Shown here: one piece after another, positions 13,858 through 23,919 of the stretch
Layout of the letters: every line of letters begins with the position of its first letter
Position numbering within the stretch: the first letter of the stretch is position 1
Assembly: GCA_029783825.1 (NCBI GenBank)
Contig: JAREIK010002625.1
Location: forward strand, 76,702-140,701
Direction: 5' to 3'
DNA: 64,000 nucleotides
DNA from: Sapria himalayana
Lineage: Eukaryota > Streptophyta > Magnoliopsida > Malpighiales > Rafflesiaceae
Made by a program: the position numbers and the translations under genes
Notes under the pieces: generated by a model
The model's database searches: none
What the model was told of the DNA's origin: nothing
The model's input: only the letters and a program-made list of their open reading frames with translations

Positions 13858-14104
13858 GATGATGGTGGCCACTTTTGGAGTGGTCCACCAAACCGGGCCA
13901 AGGAGAGCTAGCAGGAGGCTAGTACAATCGACACTAGTCTCCCATAAATCCGCTGTATCAGAATCAAATTATGAAAATGATGATACAATAGATGATAGTT
14001 ACGGCAAGGCTAATGCCGAATATGAGGAATACCTTGGAAGCCTATTCAGTAAGGAAAGATCCCGCAAGAGACGTTTTGCTCCTCAATCTAAAGCCTCTAA
14101 AAAG
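13858..14104 (+). pseudogene. Unrecognised exon-like fragment
   Basis: A + strand frame open for about 80 codons with normal codon composition (less AT-rich than its surroundings) contains SYGKANAEYEEYLGSLF followed by a basic stretch SKERSRKRRFAPQSK. It ends at AAAAG|GTTCAT, a possible splice donor. The acidic-then-basic composition suggests a nuclear plant protein, but I do not recognise it. It lies in the same orientation as the MED8, ATP synthase gamma and CIP7-like pieces downstream, so it is probably another captured exon. Confidence 0.4.
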
Positions 14105-15529
14105 GTTCATTCTCTATCATATGATTTTCGCATGGGTTTTGCATGTATTTCAACAAAAAGGATTCTGCTGCTCTATAATATTTAAGCTTTCGTGTCTGGA
14201 ACAGTGTAGCAGTTAATGGAAAACTGCAGCAACTTTGTTTTTTTGACCCGAAACACCCAAACATAATTTGATATATGGGACCTATGATTGTGACCGCTAG
14301 TTGTTTTATCAACTTCTACTTAATTATAAAATGCCATTAAGTAATTCACTTTCTTTACTAGTTTGCAATTACCAATAATATTCTTTCATTTGTTCTATTA
14401 TATAATAGCTGAAGCGATCACCAATAGCATATATAACTTATGAAAAGAATGTGACAAGCAAATGCATAATTTTGATCAGTTGGTGTATAATATGGGCGCA
14501 TCACCAAGAATTCCCAATCTAAAGCTAGAAGAGAAACTCATGGCTGAGGTCTGAATGCATGTTTTATATTGTCCTAAAATACACACACATAAAAATGTCA
14601 TCCATGTGCTTTATGTGTATATTCTAGCAAATATTGGGTGCTTAAGGGATACATTTTTTAATTTTTTAATAAATGATCTTTGCAATTTATAGAGCAATGA
14701 TAAATGTGCCAAGGATTCAAAATTTTCTGGCACTTCAGATTTATACGAGTACATGTCTTCTAGAATGCATAATTATTTTAAAAGTTTACAAAAAATATTC
14801 ATGTTTCAAAATTTAAATAAAAGTTTGAAGTATGGAGTTGTATGGAAGATCACAAAATAAATCAATATGATAAATAAAAAGGGAGACTGGTACAACATAT
14901 CAAATGCATTACTATCAGATAAGTGTAATTTAAATGATATCTTATATTTATTTGAATTTATTTATTTTTTAGATTCACAGATAAATATAGATAATCATAA
15001 TGAGAGATTATATTGTCATAGATACGATATGCAGTTGATATATGTACTTTGAGTTGATCCTTTGACTTATATTGTAATGGATATTTTTGTTTGGACTAAA
15101 ATATTATATTTATGGTTGATCTGATTTATTTAGCTAACTCTCACATATTAGAAAATCATATGTAAGATTAATTATCTGATTATTATAATATCAGTTATAA
15201 TTATTATAATAAGCATAATTAATAATTATTTAGATTTTTTATTATAGATTCAGATAGATGCAGCTTATCATATACTGAAGGATGAGATGCAATTTTTAGG
15301 CCCTAGATTTTTGTTAGGGATCAATGCTTTTACAATTATTCAAGCATTCATATTTAAGTTGGGATTTTATATATTTGAAAAATAATAAATAAATAATTAA
15401 TTTGAGATTTGATATAGATACATAATTAAATCTAATGATAATAATCATATGTGTGATATTTTAGATTAATTATTTATTTGAAGAGATTGAATATTATTTT
15501 GTTTCTCTTTTTATTTTTTTATTATGATA
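14105..15529. other. Intron-like and AT-rich DNA with one small exon-like block
   Basis: Mostly AT-rich sequence. At about 14467-14553 a + strand frame reads LVYNMGASPRIPNLKLEEKL and ends at GAG|GTCTGA, a possible splice donor; it may be a second exon of the gene fragment at 13858-14104. The remainder (14560-15529) shows no recognised family. Confidence 0.35.
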
Positions 15530-16100
15530 ATTAGATAATGATATATAATATTAATTTTTATGTTTCAAGAGCAAATAAAGTATATACAATGAATTATTTT
15601 TTTTTCAAAAAAAACAAGATTTAAGATTATATAATGTGTATAATTTATGTGTATATAATAAATTAACTAGTTAATTTTTCCATATAGGTATTGAATAAAT
15701 CTCAACAATTTTTTTTAAAATTTGATATCATGAGTATTTGTTCATCAATTTGTAGTGGATATTATATTTTGTTATTTATTTTGATAAATAATTTTATTAA
15801 GAATTTCTCAGTTGATTAATCTCAGGTGTATAATGATAAATAATATTATTAAGAAATTTTTATGATAATGATATATAATATTTATTTTGATATTTTACTA
15901 GCAAATAAAATATATAGAAAATAAAGTATTTTTTATCAAAATAAAAAGATCTAAAATGATATTATGTGTATATTTTATGTTTATATAATAAATTAACAAG
16001 TGAATATCTTCACCAAAGAGTCGAATAGATTTCAATTTATTTTTTTAAAAAATTGATATCATAAATATTTGTTCATCAATTTGAGGATGTTACATTTTAT
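15530..16100 (+). repeat. Two diverged direct repeats, spacing about 330 bp
   Basis: The segment at about 15533-15780 is repeated at about 15863-16095. Both contain, in order, GATAATGATATATAATATT, an AGCAAATAAA block, TATATAATAAATTAACNAG, and GATATCATNANTATTTGTTC. The copies differ by substitutions and small indels. The unit type is unknown; it may be a duplicated piece of a decayed retroelement. Confidence 0.65.
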
Positions 16101-18444
16101 TTGTGTTTATGTTTTTTTATTCTTTATATATGAGCTGTCAACATGTGAGTAGACACAATCCAAGTTGAGATTTTATATACTCATTGTAATATTTTATTAT
16201 TTTTTGAGTTATTTTTTTTGCTAATTCATATAATTTTGAGTATAACATCTTATCCTCGAAAAAGGTTGTCTCGTAAGTATTGATCATGAGACCGTTTAAA
16301 TACTAATATTGGTTTTCATAAAAACTTTGAAGTTAAAATTGTTTATGAGAGAACAATATATTAAGATGATTGATCACTTGAAAAATTTGTGTATTACATA
16401 GTCTCTTCAAGCACAGTCTCTAAAAAGTCATTGGGTAATTTTGTTGAGATATTTATCTTTTTTTATATATCTTGTTAAAGAAAAAGTCTTATGTACTTGG
16501 GTGCGAATGTGATCTCCATATCTATCTTATCGTATCTTAATATTTGGAAGCATTTAAAATATGAAGATAAGAAAATAAATTGTACTAGTATATTATCTTG
16601 ACAGTCTTACCTCAAAAGATTGAAGAGATTGTGCATGATAAATCTTGAATTCGAGGCTTACATTTCTTAGAGGTTGGAAAAATTTTTGTCATCGCATAAA
16701 GAAATGATATCTTATTAGATAGAAAAGTATATCTAATTTAACATTTGAATAAGTCATGAAGTTGAAGACTAGATGGAAGAACATAGTCATCCATTATTTG
16801 AATTCCACAAGAATTTGAAAATTGGATTTTAAAATATATCAATTATAATTGGTAGTTACTTATAAATTACTATAAACTCTTAAGAAATGTCTCATTTACA
16901 AAGATTTTCTGATAAATGTGTAAAATAAGTGTTTTAAATCTTTGTGTCTAAGTATATTCCATGCTAATTCATAAGATTTTTAAATCTGAAATAAGATTAT
17001 TAATTCTACATTGTTTTAATATCATCAAATCATATCCCCCTTCAATTATTAATCCCCTCATTCAACAACATCTTTCAAATTATATCAATTCTCACCTGCT
17101 TTATACACTACAAACTCTTCACAAGGAAGCATCATAGGATAATTTGAATGCTAGAGTAGATCAATTGATACAGGTGAAACTATTTTTTTTGGCTTTTTAT
17201 TGCGTCCCTTCCTAGTGTTTTGCTGCAAAATGAACCCCTTACTATGCTGGAACTTGTTGCTAAATTCAAATCAATACTAAAAATGTAGGAGGACAAGAAT
17301 GCTTTTGGCAATATTTTGCGCAAAATTTCATGAATTCAGAAGAACAACAGATCAAACTATGTTGTTCTTGGGACCAAGTAATGTCCACCAACAAGTATGA
17401 ACTATGAACCCTTTTTTTTAAGAATTTACTTGTTTCTAAATTGCTACATTTTTATCATATAAAAAAACCTATGTAATTGCCTATGTAATACTTGTGTATC
17501 ATCAAGTTAATAAGAATCTTAATGCTTTCTAAGTTGATAATCGGTTTGTGTATCACTTGTTGTGTCTATTCAATTGTTGGCATCATCTCATTTTGCTAGG
17601 TTTGAGTTTTTGAATTTTTCCGGGTACAGGGCACATTGATTAGATATTCAGAGTCACTTAAAGGCCAATGTGTAGTTTAAGAAATCATCTCTTAAATGTG
17701 ACATAGATTTTAGTCAGAATTCGTTTAGTGGAATTTTTCTATTCTATGATTATTGCTTTATTTTCAAAAAAGCATTGTCTCGGCAAGAAAGACATTAACT
17801 CTCATGAGTTGACAATTGCAAATCCACTCTCTAAAACTCATTATAAGTACCAGTCATAAGCGATAGAAGGTTATATTTTCAAATCCCTTGTACATTTGTG
17901 AATCCACTCTTTATTATTATTAAAATGTTTGAATTGCTTTACACTTGCATTAAACATGTGGCAGGTTAATATTTTAACATAGTTATACTTGTCCATTTGT
18001 GCATATAAGCTTGGCTAAGGATCATAGAAAGTAGAGAAAAAATGCACAAGGAATTTATGTGGGCTGGTGTGATTTTATGATTGATTGTATTCTATGACTA
18101 TATTTTTGCTTGATTATATTAGAAATGTGTTTTAATGAAAGTAATGTGATATAATTATAAGATAACAGGCTCGATGAGATTTCTTTACTCAATGTGATAG
18201 TGTTTTTCATCTCTCTGCCCGATCATTCTGTTCATTCTTACAGGAGGCCCAAGATGTTGGTTGTATATACTCTTTTAAAATGTAACATTGGAAATTATTT
18301 GACATGTGATTATTTGATTGTAATTGTGCTGTAAGCAACCTCGCTCTCCCAAATAGAGTAATTGTGCTGTAATATTTGGCTCCCACAAAAAACGATTATT
18401 ATTATGTTTTTTTTCATTTCATTTCTTGTTTAACCATCAATGTA
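16101..18444. other. AT-rich DNA with faint exon-like pieces
   Basis: No continuous gene can be supported. Around 18200-18285 a pyrimidine stretch ends in CTTACAG followed by GAGGCCCAAGATGTTGG, which looks like a splice acceptor and the start of an exon. It lies upstream of the ATP synthase gamma piece and may belong to the same capture. The rest reads like intron or decayed transposon sequence. Confidence 0.35.
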
Positions 18445-18549
18445 GTGCTTGAGAACTCTTGCAGTGAACAGGGAACCAGGATGATAGCCATGGATAGTTT
18501 TAACAAAAATGACAGGGAATTACTCGGCCGCCTCGCTCTCATTTATACA
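18445..18549 (+). pseudogene. Mitochondrial ATP synthase gamma subunit fragment
   Basis: An uninterrupted 35-codon segment reads VLENSCSEQGTRMIAMDS then FNKNDRELLGRLALIYT. It follows the conserved C-terminal helix of plant mitochondrial ATP synthase gamma (ENxxSEQGARMSAMDSSxxN, then a LDRLxLxYN segment). In the enzyme this helix is part of the central rotor shaft inside the F1 catalytic head. The fragment is preceded by a plausible acceptor (TGTAG) and followed by GT (ACAG|GTCTCTC), so it looks like one exon. Only about a tenth of the roughly 300-residue protein is present, and the invariant final segment is absent. It is a captured, non-functional piece in element A. Confidence 0.7.
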
Positions 18550-18716
18550 GGTCTCTCTCTCTCTCTCACTCACTCACTCTCTCAATTCATTTCTTCCAAA
18601 CCAGAATCGACCAACTAGGTTTTTGGCCATAGGACTCATCAAGCATCAATTATGATAGAACTGATTGAGATTATCTTCGGAGCTTATGCACTAAATCATT
18701 AAATGCTTCTTTGCAG

Positions 18717-18834
18717 ACAAATGGTTTTTTACAGTGTTTCCTTGATCAATTATATCAATATGATATTAAAAAAATAATTCTGACTTGCGGAGCACAGCAT
18801 TGCGGGACCAAAGTGGGAATCGAGAATCAAGCGG
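18717..18834 (+). pseudogene. Unrecognised exon-like fragment
   Basis: The stretch lies between TTTGCAG and GCGG|GTGAGT, good consensus acceptor and donor sites, and is open in one frame containing CGAQHCGTKVGIENQAG. Another frame reads EHSIAGPKWESRIKR over the same bases with an upstream stop. I cannot assign a family. It sits between the ATP synthase gamma and MED8 pieces in the same orientation. Confidence 0.35.
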
Positions 18835-18985
18835 GTGAGTTCATGCAAGCTTCTTGTGTGCTTCACCTTCGTCAATGTATTATATTCTCTACAAAATTGA
18901 ATGTAAACAACACTTGCATTACATTTACACTTATTTTATAGCATGCACAAAAACTTACACAATGGAAGTTGGCTTGCCAGAGTAA

Positions 18986-19141
18986 CAGCAGCAAAACTTC
19001 CAGCAAGTTACTGCCACGGAGAAGCTCAACCAGGTAATACTGCAACAACTCAACTTGGAGGGAGTGAAGTCTAGAACCATCCGCCTTTACAAAGCAATCA
19101 GTCGCATTCTAGAAGACTTTGATGCTAACTCCCGAACAAAA
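18986..19141 (+). pseudogene. MED8: Mediator subunit 8 (MED8) fragment
   Basis: A 52-codon open stretch begins with Q-rich QQQNFQQVTATEKLNQ and continues QQLNLEGVKSRTIRLYKAIS then RILEDFDANSRTK. This matches the N-terminal conserved block of plant MED8 (EKLNxAVQQQLNLExVKTRAxSLYKAISRILEDFDAxxRT), a head-module subunit of the Mediator complex that couples transcription factors to RNA polymerase II. The frame is intact within the block, but the rest of the protein is missing. A GT just after the LNQ codons (CAG|GTAATA) may be the relic of an exon boundary. It is non-functional as a gene and probably captured by element A. Confidence 0.75.
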
Positions 19142-19613
19142 ATAATTTTTTCTCAACCTAATAGTCCCTCTTCAATACATATTCAGATGCACAAACACCA
19201 TCTCCAAGAAAAAAAATATTGGACAATTGGAGTGGGTGTTGTATGTTTACAGATGCAATTGAACAACATACTACAACCATGAATAACCAAAATTTTGAAA
19301 AAAAAATGTCTTCGAATTGACTATTACTAATTGTAGCAAATGTTCTATGACTAAAGGCAATAGATATAACTCTAAGATGAGTGCATTTTAGTTGTTTGCT
19401 CTATTTGTGCATAAATATGGCTCAACGCAAATGTTTGGTTCAATATGGAAATGGCTTCTGCACAAACAGAATTATCCATATCTAAAACTGTCCTAAGGCC
19501 ATAGTGGGTAGCTGGAGGTTCTATTCTTCCACATATTAAATAACTCGAGAAGGGTATGTATATGTTAATTGATTCAATCTTTAGCTTCAGTGTTACCTTT
19601 TTTTTTCTTGTAG
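19142..19613. other. Sequence between MED8 and CIP7-like fragments
   Basis: AT-rich, with no recognised exon. The stretch just after the MED8 block stays open for about 45 more codons but does not resemble MED8. Its right end (TTTTTTTTTCTTGTAG) is a polypyrimidine tract and acceptor for the CIP7-like block, so part of this is probably an intron of that second gene. The junction between the two captured genes must lie inside it. Confidence 0.4.
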
Positions 19614-19770
19614 GAGAAAACTATTGAGAGCAATTGACGTGCACCTTGCTGATGTGAAACAAGATCGGTTGTTTGATTGTGAAAATGCATCATTTGCTAG
19701 TTTCAACTTGAAAACTAAATCAGAGCTACGACTCTTCTCTGATCAAGTTGGTGCTCCTCGATTACAATAA
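19614..19770 (+). pseudogene. COP1-interacting protein 7-like fragment
   Basis: After a good acceptor (TTTCTTGTAG) a frame reads RKLLRAIDVHLADVKQDRLF, then DCENASFASFNLKTKSELRL and FSDQVGAPRLQ before a TAA. This follows the conserved block of plant CIP7-related proteins (RxLLRAIDVRLxAVKQDLTTACARAxAAGFxxxxVSELxLFADxFGAxRL). Those proteins are large plant-specific regulators linked to light and abiotic responses. Only about 50 residues are present, with substitutions at conserved positions (CENASFA for CARAxAA) and a stop at the position where EACxKF would follow. It is a decayed captured fragment. Confidence 0.65.
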
Positions 19771-19989
19771 GCTCTCTTGGCAATGAACTAAAATGTGCAT
19801 GCCAGTCCTTCCTTTTTCTTATGACTTATGGGGGAAAATATATTTATTATGTTATTTTATATTACATGTAACTTCCTTTATTCAAAATTGGGTCAATCAT
19901 CCATTTTGCAGCACGACAACTAGAAAATGGCTTCATAGCCTTCTGAATATTTTTCACATTACATGAAAAATATTCTGGCATCACAACTA

Positions 19990-20272
19990 TAGCATGCAGC
20001 GGTAGTACCGGCAGTGGGGGTAGCGGTGGCAGCCACCATAGTGAGCTGCAGCGCCAGTGGCGGTGGCAGCATTGGTGGCAGCCGAAGTAGCCACGGCAGT
20101 GGCGGCTGCAGCAGTGGCATAGGCAGTGACGGCAGCGGTGGTGGGGCCGGCGGCGACAGAGGCGACGGAGGTGACTGCGGGTGGTGGTGGCGGGTGGCGA
20201 CAACGACGGTGATGGTAGCACCGGTAGTGGTGGTGGCAGGGGCAGCAACGACAGTGGGAGCAGTAGGAACGA
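19990..20272. repeat. GC-rich degenerate trinucleotide island 1
   Basis: About 280 bases of G/C-rich sequence with period three, units like GGT, GGC, GCA and AGC (GGCAGTGGGGGTAGCGGTGG). It differs sharply from the AT-rich surroundings. Open frames on both strands (Gly/Ser-rich on +, Pro/Ala/Arg-rich on -) follow from the repeat and are not supported as proteins. It is followed by TATATACGTA-type repeats, the same order as island 2. Confidence 0.85.
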
Positions 20273-20279
20273 CAACATA

Positions 20280-20480
20280 TGTGGTATATACTTACATATA
20301 TAGTCAGTATATACGTATATATAATTATGCAGTATTTTATGTACATATTACTGAATATATAAGTATTTAGTATACATGAATGCATAATATTGCAATTTAT
20401 ATATGTACAAATACTGTAGTAATATATCTACGAGTGAAATGCTAGTATATATGTATATATTTACTGTAGTAATATATATT
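20280..20480. repeat. TATATACGTA/ATATGTAC-type AT repeat
   Basis: Repeated short units such as TATATACGTATA, ATATGTACA and ACTGTAGTAATATAT. The same class occurs at 21640-21860 (element A, second copy) and in much longer form at 39010-39660 (element C), always just left of the module that precedes the right subterminal region. Confidence 0.7.
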
Positions 20481-20489
20481 TATCAAAAT

Positions 20490-20880
20490 ATAGTTTTTTT
20501 TAATTTATTTTGATTTGATTTAGTGGTTTAAATTTCTTACAGATGTGTATTGCATTGTTTCCAAAATGAAGCTTGTATAAATTAAGGGATTTTTCAACAG
20601 ACATGAATCACCGAGACTCGGATAGCTTTTTCGCAGTAAAAGGTTGGTGATCGGAGGAGTAGAGGGAAAGAAAGTAACATCAATGCATTGATAGATTATA
20701 CTTTATGCACAGTCGGCAAATACATTGATTAATAAGATGTAATATAATTTTTATTATTTTTTTGTTTTAGTTATTTAAAATATTGTATTAGAATAAGTTA
20801 TTAAATGAATTTTTTTGTTGAATTTTAAATTTTAATTTATAGTTTCTGTTTTTATTAAATTTAATATAAAAAATTAAATT
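20490..20880 (+). repeat. CACTA right-side internal module, copy 1
   Basis: This block runs from TTTATTTTGATTTGATTTAG to the AT-rich TTAAATT. It contains CTTGTATAAATTAAGGGATT, a CACCGAGACTCGG patch, GGTTGGTGATCGGAGGAG and ATAGATTATACTTTATGCA. The same order is found at 21860-22260 and 39690-40080, where it directly precedes the right subterminal repeats. In element A it therefore occurs twice, about 1.36 kb apart, and copy 1 lacks the right terminus. Confidence 0.75.
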
Positions 20881-21039
20881 ATTTAATAAAATTTTAGTTT
20901 AAGCTCTATGACAATCAACTTTAATTTGTATTTGTTCATGTCAATAGTAACTATTTTTATATAATTGTGAAAATGTTTTTGTGCCTCCGAATTTTTTGGG
21001 TAGAGTTTTAGCATATTATAGGTATGTAAAAACTTATTA

Positions 21040-21637
21040 TCAATAGCAGTGGTAGCGACAACGGAAGCGACAGCGACGACAACAGAAGCGGCAGCATAAG
21101 CGGCAATAGTGGTGGTAGTTGAGAGAGTGGAGGCTGCTGTGGCATTGGGAGCTACAGTGGCGGAAACATTGGTGGCGGTAGTGGTAGTGGCAGGAGCGAT
21201 GGCATCGGAGGCAGCGGCTTCACCGGAAGTAGTGGCACTAATAGCGGTAGCAGTGTCTGCACCAGAAGTAGCAGCTGCACCAGAAGCAGTGGTAGCACCG
21301 GAAGCAATGGTAGCACTGGAAGTAGCATCATAAGTGGTAGAGGCGGCAATGGCATCGGCGGCAGTGGCAGTAGCGGTGGCAGCAGCGGCGGTGGTAGCTA
21401 CGGCATGCAGCGGTAGCACCGGCAGTGGGGGCAACAGTGGCAGACGCCGCAGCGGCCAGTGGCGGCAGTAGTCAATGCCGATAGCGGTCAGTGGCGGCAG
21501 CCATGGTAGTAGCAGCGTCTTCGTCGACGGTGGTAGTAGTAGAGGTAGTGGTGGCAGTAGTGATAGCAACAGTGGTATTGGAAGAGACAACGGCAAAGGA
21601 AGCAGTAGCAGTAGCAAGAGCAGCAACAACAACACCT
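21040..21637. repeat. GC-rich degenerate trinucleotide island 2
   Basis: About 600 bases of GC-rich period-three sequence (GGCAGTAGTGGTAGC-like units, AGAAGCAGTGG), similar to island 1 but longer. The minus-strand frame gives Ala/Thr/Ser-rich and Leu/Pro-rich strings, which are composition effects. To its left (20890-21035) is a block also found at 38670-38820 in element C (TTTTGGGTAGAGTTTTAG and AATAGGTATGTAAAA), so this island fills a position occupied by other sequence in element C. Confidence 0.85.
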
Positions 21638-21859
21638 AATGAGGTATATACATACGAATAAAGTCAGTATATACCTACATAGAATACTGTAGTATTTTAT
21701 GTACGTATATACTAAGTATATTTGTACTCAAATTATATGTACCCATAATACTATTATTTTTATGTACATATACTATAGTTATATATGTACGAATGAAATG
21801 CTAGTATATTTTTACATATATCCTACAGAAATATATATGTATCCAAATATATGATATCG

Positions 21860-22260
21860 CATTGTTTAAATTAGACTGAGTGGTTTAAATTTCTTACAGA
21901 TATGATATCGCATTGTTCCTCATACAAAGATTTTATAAGTGATAGGATTTTTCACTAAACATTACGTGTCGTGACTTGGACAGCTTTGTTACAGTAGAAA
22001 TATGATGATCAGTTGAGCAGAGGGAGGAAAATCAACATCAATAAATTGATATATTATACTTTATGCAATGTCGGTAGATACAATAATGAATAAAATTAAA
22101 TTAAATTTTGTTATTTTTATGTTTCAATTATGTAAAATATTGAATTAGAATAAGATATTAAATGATTTTATTTTTTGTTTATTATTAATTATTTAAAGTT
22201 TCAATTTTTATTCAATTTGATATAAAATATTAAATTATTTAATTAAAAAATTTTAAATAA
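21860..22260 (+). repeat. CACTA right-side internal module, copy 2
   Basis: Same order of landmarks as 20490-20880: CTTACAGATATGATATCGCA, AGTGATAGGATTTTTCACT, GACTTGGACAGCTTTGTTAC and ATATTATACTTTATGCAATG. It runs directly into the right subterminal region of element A, as the equivalent block does in element C at 40080. Confidence 0.75.
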
Positions 22261-22269
22261 ATTAAATTC

Positions 22270-22701
22270 TGAAATTATTTTTAAAATTAAAATAGCTAGG
22301 GAAAAATCCACTTGCTAATTTAGGTAGGAAATTTTCCCTAGCTAATTTAGCTAGAGAAATATTTAAAATTTATTTAGATATATTTATTTAGCTAGGGACT
22401 ATATCCGTAGCTGAAATTTATAGACTAGCACTTTAGCTAGGAAATTATCCATCGTTATTTTTGTTTAGTGATGGAAATTTTCATTAACCTTGCTAATTTA
22501 GCTAGTGAATTTGTCTTTTTTAGCAAGTATTTTTTCGTAGCTAAATTTTTAGCTAGGGAGACTTTCTGTCGCTAAAGTTTAGCAAGAAGCACTTTAGATA
22601 GGGAATCGATTGGTAATACGTAGCTATATCTCAGTTAGCGATAGAAAAAGCCTATTTAGGTAGGGAATTGTCCCTAACTATATGTGATTTTTCTTGTAGT
22701 G
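22270..22701 (+). repeat. CACTA right subterminal repeats and terminus (element A)
   Basis: The block is dense in TTTAGCTAGGGA, TTTTCCCTAGCTAA and GACTTTCTGTCGCTAAAGTT motifs and ends GTCCCTAACTATATG then ATTTTTCTTGTAGTG at 22701. The last 60 bases match the right ends of the small element (12979) and element C (40545). The TATC array begins within a few bases after the terminus. Confidence 0.8.
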
Positions 22702-23253
22702 TAGCTTTCTATTAGTCTATCTATCTATATATCTATCTATCTATATGTCAATCTGTCTATGTGTCTATTTTTTTATCTGTCTATCTATCTCTAAATCTAT
22801 CTATCTATCTATTTGTCTATTTGTCTATCGAACTATGTGATGATGTGTCTATATGTCTATTTATCTTTCTTTCTGTCTAACTATGTATCTGTTTATTTGA
22901 CTATCTATCTCTTTGTCTACCTGTCTATCAAATTATTTGTCTATTTGTCTATTTGTCTATCTGTCTATCTATCTTTCAATCTATTTGTCTATTTTTTAAT
23001 CTGTCTATTTATATATCTGGTTATCTTTGTAATTTTCTATCAATTTATTTGTCTATCTGTCTATCTGTCTATATGTCTATCTATCAATCAATCAATCTAT
23101 CTATCTATTTGTCTATCTGCCTATTTTTCTATCAATCAATTTTTATATCAATATTTCTATCAATTTCTCTATCTATCTATCTATATATCTATCTATTTGT
23201 CTGTCTGTCTATCTGTCTATCTACCTCTATCTATCTTTCTATCTATCCCTCTC

Positions 23254-23284
<31 letters not shown>

Positions 23285-23625
23285 ATCTGTCTATCTATCT
23301 ATTTATCTCTCTATTTGTCTATCTGTCTATCTATCTATTTGTCTATCTTTTTATTTATTTGTCTGTCTGTCTATCTATTTATGTGATTATTTGACTATGT
23401 GTCAATAAGTTTATATGTCTATTTTTCTATATGTCTATCTATTTATCTGGCATCTTGCTATCTAGTTATCTATCTATTTGTCTATCTGTCTTTCTCTCAA
23501 TCAATCTCTATGTCTATTTATCTATCTTTCTATTTATCTATCTGTCTATTTATCAATATGTCTATTTGTCTATCTATCTATCTAACTATCTATCTGCCTA
23601 TCAATCTGTGTATCTATATATCCAT

Positions 23626-23919
23626 CTATATGTCTGTCTTTTGTCTATTTGTCTATATGTCTATCTGTCTATCTATCTATCTATTTGTTTATATGTCTAT
23701 ATATCAATCTATATATCAATCTATATATCTATCTATCTGTCTAGCTATCTATCTATCTATATATATATATATCTATCTATCTATATATATGTCTATCTAT
23801 TTATCTATCTCTCTGTATATCTGTCTATCTAGCTATCTATCTTTCTATCTATCTATTTATCTGTCTAACTCTCTATTTGATAATCTAATAATCTTTCTAT
23901 CTATTTATCTATCTATCTG
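23626..23919 (+). repeat. Higher-order repeat copy 1 within array 2
   Basis: Starts CTATATGTCTGTCTTTTGTC and ends after GATAATCTAATAATC. The second copy is at 24731-24997. The offset is about 1105 at the left and 1077 at the right, so copy 2 is about 28 bases shorter. Confidence 0.8.

Larger units (their letters stand above)
7467..22701 (+). mobile_element. CACTA-like element A, composite, carrying gene fragments
   Basis: The left terminus at 7467 reads CACTACAAGAAAAT. The right terminus at 22701 reads ATTTTTCTTGTAGTG, its inverted repeat. Each is followed inward by hundreds of bases of TTTAGC(G/T)A(C/T)GGA-type motifs. Together they bound 15.2 kb lying between TATC arrays 1 and 2. Inside are a nested 0.7 kb CACTA derivative, copia and hAT remnants, and fragments of MED8, ATP synthase gamma and a CIP7-like gene, all on the + strand. 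No transposase was recognised. The 3-bp flanks are TAT and TAG, so there is no perfect target duplication. That the two ends belong to one insertion is inferred from orientation and position; they could be ends of two different copies. Confidence 0.55.

Noticed and set aside
18445..18549. Organelle-derived DNA, because the product is mitochondrial
   Set aside because: ATP synthase gamma is nuclear-encoded in plants, and the piece has splice-like borders. It is better read as a captured nuclear exon.
19862..21635. Pro/Leu/Ala-rich and Gly/Ser-rich frames of 70-250 codons on both strands
   Set aside because: They come from GC-rich period-three repeats. Overlapping frames on both strands are equally open and none shows a recognisable domain.
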